A program made the position numbers and the translations under genes. Source: Hemerocallis citrina (lineage: Eukaryota > Streptophyta > Magnoliopsida > Asparagales > Asphodelaceae). Taken from it: a stretch of 64,000 nucleotides of DNA. The DNA lies in assembly GCA_017893485.1 (NCBI GenBank), contig CM030361.1:144832941-144896940 (forward strand). The letters are read 5' to 3'. Below the pieces are notes generated by a model, which was not told where the DNA came from, ran no database searches, and worked only from the letters and a program-made list of their open reading frames with translations. Shown piece by piece: positions 55,154 to 64,000 of this stretch (positions are counted from its first letter, which is position 1; every line of letters begins with the position of its first letter).

Positions 55154-58100
55154 ATCTCCTCCTATATTCTCAATATATTAGGCTAAGCAATGTTATAATA
55201 TTGGATCACAAAAATTCAAACATTATTGAATCATAAAAACCATGGATTATAGACTAAATCAATTATAACTTGAATAGTTCAAATATGACTAAACCAAAAT
55301 AATCAAATAGTTCTAAAACCATACATGAATAGTTCACAAAGACTAAACCAACTAGAGAAATCTGTCATAGTTTCAAAATCAACCAAAGCAAATAAACTTC
55401 AAGAATAAAATATGAGTTTTAAGCTCATGAACACAAGAGTCTTAAACTCAACAGAAGTTTTATCAAGCAAGTGACAAAGTTATTCCTCAGAGAAATAAAC
55501 CATGACTATATCCTTGCAAACTGCTTTATGTTTACTCCTCCATTTTGAGCAAATCATTATTTTGAAATCTATGTTGACAGATTCAACTCCTCCATCTTTG
55601 CTAGCTTATTGAAAGCAAGAATATCAAGAGACACATCTCTAAGAATTCTAGCAAATTTCATAAAGTATCTGGTTCTACTAAAGAACTTAGTACAATTCAA
55701 CGATAGCTTAGCAAAATGTAACGCAAGCATCACAATCAAGTTTCTTTAATAAAATAAAGAACAAGAACTATTATAGTTTCTACACAAGAACTATACTATG
55801 TTTCATATTGGAATGATAGAACAGTCAAATCAATTATGGTTAATTCTGAATCATCAAAATTGGAATGAAACATGAATCCATAAAAGAGTTATATCATCAG
55901 AATTGGAATGATATAACAACCATTCTAAACATCGGAAACACATCGACAAGTTTTCATGCTTTCTTTTGGAATAATGAGATGATTCTAAGTAAATTATGAA
56001 AATATATAGCATCATCAAAATTGGAATGAAGTTATATATTAACAGAATTTACATAGAACTTTTCAAATTATCTAAAGCATGCCAACTGCCTAAAATTGAT
56101 GCTTCAGTTTGAACTTCTCTATGGCTCCAATTGGATTCTAAATCTCAAAACAACTTGGATGTTAAAGCTTTTGACTCAATAGCTTTTAACTCCATTTCCC
56201 CCACAGTTTTGATAATTAGATTACTTTCAAGTCTCTTAGCAAGAGCATTGGCCATACTTGTCACAATTGTACTTTATCTATGAGAAAGTTCAACTAGGCT
56301 TCTTTCAGCCTTAATATACTCCTCTTACTATTATAGAGTGAGTTATGAGCTACAGTGCATTATAGCTTGATAGTCGCATAACAGAATTGAGAATTTACAT
56401 TAAACTTCTCAAATGGATGATTAGCGCAATAAGTTATTCAATCCACTCAGCCTCTTCCCCTGCAGAGGATAACACATAGAGGTCTGATTTCTTGGATGAG
56501 AACGCAACACTTGTTTGCCTATTAATCTCCATAATTTATCTGCTCCTCCTAGTGCGAACACATATCCACTAGTTGTCGACTTTCACTAAACTTTGAGTAG
56601 CACAAAGAAAACTCTTGAGTACCACTCAGGTATCTCATTAGCCTCTTAAGGGCACTCAAATGTGTATGGGATTATTAGTAAATCTGCAGATCACACCTAC
56701 CTCAAAGGCTATGTCTATTCTAGTGCAGATCTTTGTATACACGAGACCTTCAATTCTTTTAGAATGATCTACCTGTCTCATAGTTGCACCATCATAAGGT
56801 GTCAACCTTTGTATCATAATCATAAGGTGTTTCAAAACACACTTTCGATCACTATATCCCCACTTTTGAAACACATTATTGATTTATCGAGTTTGACTGA
56901 GGGTTATCCCTTGCCAACCAAAACTCACCCTTATACATAATATGGTGACCACAATACTTAGGTGTTTCAAGCTAAATTTATTTGGATAGCACAATTTAAC
57001 TCCATTTATAATAGAGATGTCACTTCCAATCAACAATCATGTCAATAAAACCAAGTAAATAATAGCCATTATATTTGACACACCACAAAGTTAAAGGCAC
57101 TGATCTGAATTACTTGATTCATATACTAGGCTCTTTGAGAAATATGTCAAATTATTTATACGATAGCTATATTACATGTTTCAAAGCATACAATGATTTT
57201 ACTAAATTGTAAATCTTGTTCACTAAACATATTAGTCCAAAACTTTTCAGTACAAAACTGTTCAGTACAAAATATCAAGTACAAAATTTTTAAATATCTT
57301 TTATGAATGACAAAATTTTCAATAGATGTAAGGGTAAGAAGAATACTTATTGTAGCAATATGACAAACATGTGAGTAGACATCAAATAAATCTACCCCAT
57401 TTTTCAGTCAATCTGTTAGCTACTAAAAAACATTAAGATTGCTACTGAACAATCAAAATTAAGTTTCTTCTACAAAACCCCACTTACTTACTATAGTTTT
57501 AGCCTCTTTCGGCAGATCAACTAAATTGAAGTATTATTGTATGACACATAATCATCTCACTGTCTACTAAAACTCTTCTTAGCTTATTTGTCATTCAGGT
57601 TTTTAAGTGTCAGTAAGACTAGTTCTTGATTCCAACTGTGAATCATTGAGCATGTATGTATGACTAAATTATTTCATGCATTTATCTTTGATAAACACAT
57701 CCTCAAAGAACTCTGCAAGTCTAGATTCTTCTAATACAAATTAGATAGATCCAACATCTGTCCACCGAACTACATTCTGCACTTTCTAAACACACAAATA
57801 TCTGTTGTAGGTCCTACTTTAGGCCTTCTAGGGTTATGTATTCTAACATAAGTATCACAACACAAAATCTCACTTTAACAAAACTATTTGTGTTTTCATG
57901 CCTTGATCTACAAGATGTATTCAATTTAGAGTGTAGTAACACATTTAGAGATATGATTAACAATACAACATCAAACAACAGTCAATAATATAGAATTCAA
58001 CATTTCACTAAGAGTTTGATTCTAACTTTTATCAATACTGTTTGATTGTTGTAAGCAGAGTGCAGTAGAGATTGTGCCCAATGCAAACTTCTCTAAAGTT

Positions 58101-59300
58101 GTTAAACATATTCACCACCTCTATCAAATCTGAACCCTTGATTTTTAGCATTCAACTATAATTTTAATTCATTAAGAATAATAAGTGCTTCATTCTTCAT
58201 ATATATGACAGACTTATATTAATCATCTACAAAAGCGATTAAATACTTCTGACCAATAATCGTCTCATCTAGTTGCAAAGCTCCTGAGATCACAAATGTC
58301 AGAATGTATTGACTCAAGAAGTTGTGTGCTCCTAGAAATCATACTAAATGATTTTCTAGTAATCATAATCTGAGCACAAATTTTATATTTGTTATATTTA
58401 ATGAAGTGTCATTTGGTAGAGTTATGAGTTTTAACAAGAACAAGCAATTTAATATATAGTTCATAGTGATTCTAAATTTCAAAACAACTTGGATGTTAAA
58501 ACTTTTGACTCAATAGCTTTTTAACTCCGTTTCCCCACAGTTTTGATAATTAGATCACATTTCCTCACAAACAATTGAATATACATTTCTCAAATCCTAA
58601 CCAATTATGCTAGGTTCAAGAACATAATTAGAACTATTATTATTAATTGTTTCATTTGTTAAACTCAACTTATACATGCGATTGACAGTGTAAGCACATT
58701 ATAAGAGCTAATACAAGATTACTCTATCACATTTTACAAAGTTGTTTGCTTTCTCTAGTGATTCTAACAATGTCCACGTGCTCAAACAAATTGAGCTATA
58801 ATTTTTTTTATTCGTTCTTCATCATCTTCGAAACACTAAGCGAGATAATGACCCATATTTTATAATTCAATTTTGCACACACAGTACAATGAACGATAAA
58901 GAACAAAACGTAAATAATGGAGTCATATTCTGCATTACAGAATGCTCCTATCTAAGTTACGGACATTTGTTATAAATTTTATACCAAAAAAAAAAAATTA
59001 ATTATTAGAGAAGCAAATATATAATCTCACACAAACTGCAAACAATGGATTTGTTAAAATATCTATACACATAGTATGATAAATTACTTAACAACCCTAA
59101 ACATGCTAGTTTTCAAAGCGAGAATAACTATGATCTAAAACTCTCAATCATGTGATCAAACGTACAAAACGTTAACACATTCATCACATAAAAATACTAA
59201 GAGGTTAAAGGAGATCATACCGACACTTCAAGTTAGAAGTGTTTTTCCAAATTCGATGGAGAAGCCGGCGTAGTACAGACTTATCATACCATGATGCAAA
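55154..59300 (-). pseudogene. Decayed copia gag-pol interior
   Basis: The clearest trace is at 56656-56874 on the minus strand: LTPYDGATMRQVDHSKRIEG then CTRIDIAFEVGVICRF, matching the copia segment after RT (normally ...GSLMYA...TRPDIAFAV...). Further minus-strand traces of integrase around 58100-58300 are too degraded to delimit. Stops in all frames. Confidence 0.6.
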
Positions 59301-59925
59301 TCCATCGTCTCCAATACACACAATTTGTAAGTAACTTTGGAGTTCCTACATTCATCAAATTGTTAAAGATTAGCCAATTAAACGACTTATTAGCAATATC
59401 TAATTCACAAAAATTTAATTGGAGATCCAAACTTTATAGCCAAAACATAGTTTAACTTATCAAAAATAGATATTTGATTTTAGCATATAGCCAAGACATC
59501 TATTCAACTTGTATTAAATTAAATAGATGATTAATACAGTCTTGAACTTAATCACTTAGCATCATAGTATCTCTATAATTCAAAACATAAACTTAAAACG
59601 AGTGTTTTGAACTTCCGGCACATAATAAAATATTTAGCAAATGACATTAATGAGGTATAGGAAATTAAAGAACTTATCTTCAATTTTGCTCTAATCCAGT
59701 CCATTCACATTTGGATCTAGTTCAAGCAATATCACCATAACCTGCACTGTTACCAAAATTATTATCCACATCTTGATTCCTTTTGGCTGAACCTGGATAT
59801 GATCAAACAGTCCAAACGCCAAACAGCAAATCTCTAACCAATAGAGCAGCTATTGGACTGGATCTGAATTTGGATCTGATCAAACAAATTGAACTCCAAG
59901 CACCAAAATAACATCCAATCAAAAA
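59301..59925. other. AT-rich interior of the decayed copia
   Basis: No coding evidence. It separates the pol scraps from the GC-rich segment. Confidence 0.45.
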
Positions 59926-59934
59926 TTGGATCTT

Positions 59935-60225
59935 TTGGATCTGAACCTGATCCCCTCAACAGATGTCGATGGAGGAGGAAATCTCTGGCAGTGGCGATTG
60001 ACGTCCGTGCCCAACGGCGTCGCCCAGAGGTGGCGGTCAGCGGCGGCGCCCAGCGATGGCGTCCAGCGGCGGAGTCCTCCGACCTCGCCTAGCGATGGCG
60101 CCCAGCGGCTGAGTCCAGCGATGGCTCCCAATGATGGCGCCCCACGACGGCGCTCAGGACAGCGGCGCGCGATGGCGGAGAACGCGACTGCGACACTCGC
60201 GACGGCGAACGGCGGGGTGAGATTC
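59935..60225. repeat. GC-rich minisatellite-like segment
   Basis: About 290 bp, very GC-rich, with degenerate repeats of GCCCAGCGATGGC-type units. It lies between the interior and the right LTR. Open frames on both strands (to about 60270) reflect composition. It may be a captured host fragment or a GC-rich leader. Confidence 0.6.
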
Positions 60226-60284
60226 CGACGAACCCCCTCTCTCTCAATCTCAGTATTTTTATTTCTTGTCTAATATCTTAAGAT

Positions 60285-60552
60285 TGTTAATACTGATTTG
60301 GGGAAATTAGGGTTAGGGTTAATTTCTAGCCCCTTAAGATATTATACCCTGCTTATCAGTATTGGAATATCACAGAGCACTATCTCTAGACCAGCTTATA
60401 AAGAGATTAGACTGAGTTTAGGGTACTGGGCTTTTAGCCCACTCAACCCGTTCCAATAATTAATACATAACACGTGTAAACCCGTGTTGCCCCATAGAAT
60501 AATATACACAATATTATCCTATTATATTGAGAATATACATATACATCCAACA
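60285..60552 (-). mobile_element. 5' LTR of the decayed copia
   Basis: 268 bp, followed by the TSD TATAC. The adjoining inner sequence (CTAATATCTTAAGAT) resembles a piece of the LTR itself (CTTAAGATATTAT), not a PBS. Confidence 0.88.
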
Positions 60553-60557
60553 TATAC

Positions 60558-60759
60558 AAATTAAACTATGATTTGAATTGTGAATTGTGAAGCAAATAGT
60601 GCAAGTTATATAGAAAGATAAGTTGTAAGTAACTACTACTCATCGATACATTTTTCAATTAGTATATAGTATAGATATAGAATTCTAAGCATTTCCAGCC
60701 CAAGATTAGTGAAAGGGAGCAAGCACACATGAGTATGTTCAGAGAAGAAATTAATGGAA
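60558..60759. other. AT-rich spacer
   Basis: No gene or repeat recognised. Confidence 0.5.
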
Positions 60760-61130
60760 AAATTTGCCCGTACTGCCATTTTTTTTAAAAAATAATTAGT
60801 GACTTGCCCTATTTTTCAAAACAATTAGCGATATGTCCTTATTTAGGACACGTCAGCAACAAACGTTATTGAGAAAAACGGCATATGTTATTTCGATGCC
60901 GTTCTTCCCAATAACGGCATCACTTTTTTAAAAAATTGTTGTGTCGTTATTGGGAATAACGGCATAACTTATTTTTATCTAAAGATCGTACAGTATCAAT
61001 TGTGACTCGAGAGAGAAATGCAAAAATGAAAATAACGGATGCCGTTCTCTTAAAGAACAGCATAGATTATACTGATGCCATTTTTCACAATAACGGCATC
61101 AGTTATAATCGTTTTGCACAGCTTCCTATA
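60760..61130. repeat. AACGGCAT / ATGCCGTT inverted-motif cluster upstream of the PMD gene
   Basis: Several copies of AACGGCAT and its complement (about 60889-61090), often as AATAACGGCATCA, in both orientations, after a stretch TTGCCCGTACTGCC. Similar clusters are, to my recollection, common upstream of plant PMD loci, suggesting a mobile unit. Confidence 0.55.
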
Positions 61131-61317
61131 ATCGAAAAACCCCTTCTTCTTCCCCCTTATCCCTTGCGATTGTTTCCTTCTCCATTCCGACTCCGAAATT
61201 CCTAAACCCCCGGGAAAAAAAATTCCTAAAATACCAAGTATTTAATTGATTTGTACTCAGAGTCTACTCTTCAATCTCTCATTGAGAGTGCCAAATCAAT
61301 CCGAATCCGAAATTATT
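61131..61317 (+). other. Probable 5' UTR exon of the PMD gene
   Basis: A CT-rich stretch ends at ATTATT|GTAAGT (donor at 61318), a good plant 5' splice site. No long ORF. The matching acceptor is GTTGACAG at 63003-63010, four bases before the PMD start codon. No clear TATA box. Confidence 0.45.
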
Positions 61318-61551
61318 GTAAGTATCCAAAAATCCTAATTTTACTTTGTAAAGTTGATTTTGATAGTATGATAGATGTGTGCATTGGTAGTATAGTACAA
61401 GTGATGTAGATTTGTGTTATTTGAGTAGTAATTTTGGAAATAATATTATGGATTCTTAGTGATATAGGGTTTACAAAATGTTGAATTGTTGAGAAAGGTG
61501 GAATTGTTCAATTTGTTAGGAAAACAAAGAATTTGGAAAGATACTTTGTGC

Positions 61552-61574
61552 GGGGGGGGGGGGGGGGGGGGGGG
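61552..61574. repeat. G23 homopolymer
   Basis: Twenty-three consecutive G within the presumed 5'-UTR intron, just before the solo LTR; slippage-prone and assembly-sensitive. Confidence 0.88.
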
Positions 61575-61587
61575 TCGTTGTCATTAT

Positions 61588-62833
61588 TGTTAGGGTTATA
61601 TACTGAAAGCATCACTTTTGTATTAACTTTATTTCCTTATTTTTTTTGAATGAGAATCATATGGGCATATGTTTGCATATTGTGTTTATTATAATATCAA
61701 TGCAAGTGTCTGATATTCTATAAGGTTGATAATATGGTGTGAGGTGTCACACAGAAGATCATATTATCAGTTCCCTGTGGAATATATAAATAGTTCACAA
61801 CCTAGACGGACTTGGACAATCCATTGGAAAGGTTGTAGTGTAATCTGGTATTAGTCTGTCTTGACTATAGGTTTACACTAGTACACTTTGTGTGTATTGA
61901 ACAGGACCACTTGAGGTTGTTCTCTTTGTACTGACTACAAAAGAGAACAAACACCTCTATTATTATGGATGCTTATGCTCTTAATCCAGATATAATAACA
62001 GACATGTATATGCAGTGTGCATTACTTTGACTCATAAAAGAGTGAGATTCATTATGGATCAACAACCTCTATGAATTGGGTAATAGCATTGTATGTATGA
62101 TGGGCTGTTGATTGTAAAAGGAATCCATGTACCGATACGTCGGGTTGATGATGTCCCCTTAAGGAGCTCATAAGGATTGTCATGTAAACCCTGCAGGTGG
62201 ATTACATCCGACATGACAAATAAAGTTGAGTGGTACTACTTAAGGATAAAAGATGTTGATCAATGTAGTTGTCAGTAACTTAATTTGATCGACGGACATT
62301 CGATATCTTAACATGGGGAGGTGAACGAGCATATAATAAAAGGAGCCCATAAATATAATTTGGGATTAGGAAGGTAGTGCAACAATAGCTCCTTAGTGGA
62401 CCGAGCTATTGTTAATGGGTCTGGGTTGTGTGTTCGGACTGAACACGGGATACCCAGATCCGTTAGGAGACCTAACCCTAATTTCTCCTCATGGTCCCTG
62501 CCGTAGCCTTATATATATCCTCTATTTCTCTGGCCGTCATTGACAATCAGAAATATAAGATTTTTTCTCAAATCTCGTGATTCACGTAAGGAGAGAAAAA
62601 GAGGTCAGCCAAGGGAGAAAGGTTGGGAGATCGTCGCCCACACGACGTCTAACCCGAGGAAGGAATACGTGCAGAAGATCTTGGGGTCGCTGTCGTCTTC
62701 TTCTCACCGCAGGTATAATTGTGAACCCTAGTTTCCGCTGTATAAGGTTAGATCACCATTAAGCAATCTGTTTATCTTTAACGATCGATACGCACACCAA
62801 TCCGTAGTCCTGGGATGCATCTCAGTTCCATCA
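61588..62833. mobile_element. Solo LTR, 1246 bp, in the intron of the PMD gene
   Basis: Begins TGTTAGGGTTATATACTG and ends AGTTCCATCA, with 5-bp TSD ATTAT at 61583-61587 and 62834-62838. Inside are landmarks of a widespread plant LTR family as I recall it (for example GATGTCCCCTTAAGGAG and GGAGCCCATAAATA). There is a TATA-like TATATATATCC near 62511-62521. No gag-pol. Confidence 0.75.
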
Positions 62834-63014
62834 ATTATGATGATTGCAAGTAGTTCAAAATTCATACTTAGTTTATAAAATCCTTTTTTTTACAATGTTA
62901 TGAAAGATTCGAATTTGAGGAATAACGCGTTTGTGATGAATTATACTTAGTTTATTTTGAAAATTCTTTTACTAAAATTGTTGTTAATTAGTGTTTGTTA
63001 TTGTTGACAGGCCA

Positions 63015-64000
63015 ATGGATCCTACACAACCATCTTCTTCCCATGGTGTTGGTGCTTCTTCTAGTTCTTCGTATGGACCACGGGGACATCCGGGTACATT
63101 AGATCCTACCGTTCTATATCTACAAGAAAACCACAGATTACGGGCCGTTTGGACAGGAGATGTAGAGAAGATGAGTTTCCGAATGCACAACATAATGCCG
63201 GCGATCCCCCGTATTGAAAATTACTTGGTCAGCAGCAGATTCAGCGGGATGTCAAAGCTGGCGAAAATCAAGTATGACCACGTCCTACTTACCGCACTTG
63301 TGGAGCGATGGAGGCCGGAGACACACACGTTTCACTTACCGGTTGGAGAGATGACGGTCACCCTACAAGATGTAGCCGTGATTGCGGGTCTTCCAATTGA
63401 TGGGTTGGCCGTCATCGGCAATTTGATGTTCAACAAGGTAGCATTGGTACGAGATTATCTTGGCTTGGAGGTGTCTGAAGAGGACCACGGAATATTCGTT
63501 GGGGAATCCATTAGACGTTCATACCTTGACGATCAGTTCACTAATCGATTGTCAGACGTGCCGACGGACATCCAACTCCAGAACTATACCCGCACATATC
63601 TACTATCGATGATTGGAGGGATTCTATTCCCTAACTCTTCAGGTGATGTAGTGCACCTCATGTACCTTCCACTCATTGCTGACCTGCAGACAGCCGGTCG
63701 ATATAGTTGGGAAAGTGCGGCTCTAGCTTCCCTCTACCGTGCACTCTGTAACTGTTCGATGGGGTCGATTCAAATGACCGGGCCGATGTCTATCTTGCAA
63801 ATATGGTATTGGGAACGAATACACCTCGGTCGACCCCGTGTCACGGTACTGTCAGAAAGTTGGAGAGTACTACAGAAAAATCCTGTGCTGAGAGCTCCTC
63901 TCGGTGCCTACTGGGCGGGAAAGCAAACATGGAGGGATAACCCACGTGGTGTCCTCACCTATTACAGGGACGAACTCGATCAATTGAGGAAAGAGTTCGT
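63015..64000 (+). CDS. Plant mobile domain (PMD/MAIN-like) protein, partial
   Basis: Open from the ATG at 63015 to the window end with no stop: at least 328 codons, C-terminus missing. After a Ser/Pro-rich start (residues 1-30) comes a PMD (PF10536-type) core: LLTALVERWRPETHTFHLPV (about 96-115), GEMTVTLQDVAVIAGLPIDG (about 115-135), then YLLSMIGGILFPNSSG, HLMYLPLIADL, YSWESAALASLYRALC and LQIWYWERIHLGRPR. These are core family motifs. PMD proteins occur as host genes (MAIN, MAIL1, linked to silencing and genome stability) and inside transposons; which applies here is open. Start chosen after the acceptor at 63010. Confidence 0.88.
   Translation, partial: MDPTQPSSSHGVGASSSSSYGPRGHPGTLDPTVLYLQENHRLRAVWTGDVEKMSFRMHNIMPAIPRIENYLVSSRFSGMSKLAKIKYDHVLLTALVERWRPETHTFHLPVGEMTVTLQDVAVIAGLPIDGLAVIGNLMFNKVALVRDYLGLEVSEEDHGIFVGESIRRSYLDDQFTNRLSDVPTDIQLQNYTRTYLLSMIGGILFPNSSGDVVHLMYLPLIADLQTAGRYSWESAALASLYRALCNCSMGSIQMTGPMSILQIWYWERIHLGRPRVTVLSESWRVLQKNPVLRAPLGAYWAGKQTWRDNPRGVLTYYRDELDQLRKEF

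Larger units (their letters stand above)
54886..60552 (-). mobile_element. Ty1/copia-like element with decayed interior, non-autonomous
   Basis: LTRs 54886-55153 and 60285-60552 (268 bp each), TGTTAATACTG...ATCCAACA, flanked by perfect TSDs TATAC (54881-54885 and 60553-60557). A purine tract on the minus strand (TAGGAGGAGATTG) adjoins the left LTR, so it reads right to left. About six differences separate the LTRs. The interior has only scraps of copia coding and no clear Met-tRNA PBS beside the right LTR. Confidence 0.85.

Noticed and set aside
59210..59330. A second LTR boundary or PBS near 59280 (TATCATACCATG resembles a copia PBS end)
   Set aside because: Only a weak match and no paired LTR was found; left unannotated.
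59889..60273. Genes in the GC-rich segment
   Set aside because: Open on both strands because of repeats; no domain. Listed as a minisatellite-like segment.
1..64000. CRISPR arrays, operons, riboswitches, rRNA
   Set aside because: Nothing of the kind is visible; the tandem arrays have long, contiguous units without spacers, and the genes are plant-type with introns.

Overview
This is a plant nuclear window, and very probably eudicot. The evidence is an intron-split ACT-domain-repeat (ACR) gene, a plant mobile domain (PMD/MAIN-like) gene, AT-rich intergenic DNA and dense, nested plant LTR retrotransposons. The species cannot be named from sequence alone. About 80-85% of the window is transposable element; only two host-type genes are visible.

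Layout. (1) 1-24727: a decayed Ty3/gypsy element of the Tat/Retand type on the minus strand. Its left LTR is cut by the window edge. It carries an archaeal-type RNase H, four tandem-repeat arrays and an antisense plus-strand gene of the 'putative gypsy-type transposon' (Transposase_28-like) kind. (2) That antisense gene is split by a very young, nearly intact chromovirus (Tekay/Del type) at 3246-15002, with 3.26-kb LTRs, target-site duplication (TSD) AGAAC, a small extra ORF before gag and an intron-like gap between gag and protease. (3) 25247-33610: a roughly 380-bp MITE with long inverted repeats, split by a minus-strand Ty1/copia element (25383-33359, TSD CATAA, SIRE-like). (4) 35536-38360: the ACR gene, seven coding exons, 449 codons, with one probable GC-AG intron. 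(5) 39150-53418: two related, internally deleted copia elements. The first holds a 3.44-kb solo LTR (TSD GGGAC). The second has its right LTR split by an intact, probably autonomous Tnt1/Tork-like copia at 47684-53129 (TSD TATAT, one 1388-codon gag-pol ORF). (6) 54886-60552: a minus-strand copia with a ruined interior but similar LTRs (TSD TATAC). (7) 60760 to the end: a PMD gene with a 5'-UTR intron that holds a 1.25-kb solo LTR (TSD ATTAT). Its ORF runs off the window.

Relative timing can be read from the nesting. The Tat element is older than the Tekay element inside it. The MITE is older than the SIRE-like copia. The deleted copia pair is older than the solo LTR and the Tnt1-like copia inside them.

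The most unusual signals are: (a) the palindrome CAGTCGACTG repeated 16 times in one 5.4-kb copia, in both LTRs and inside its coding region, with GTCGAC-centred palindromes also in the other copia families nearby; (b) a possible splice-controlled gag/protease junction plus an acidic coiled-coil accessory ORF in the Tekay element; (c) two tRNA-like pol III modules inside that element's LTRs; (d) an antisense retroelement gene whose upstream region is a 108-bp tandem array loaded with G-box-like and W-box-like palindromes; (e) a pair of copia elements sharing one internal-deletion architecture.
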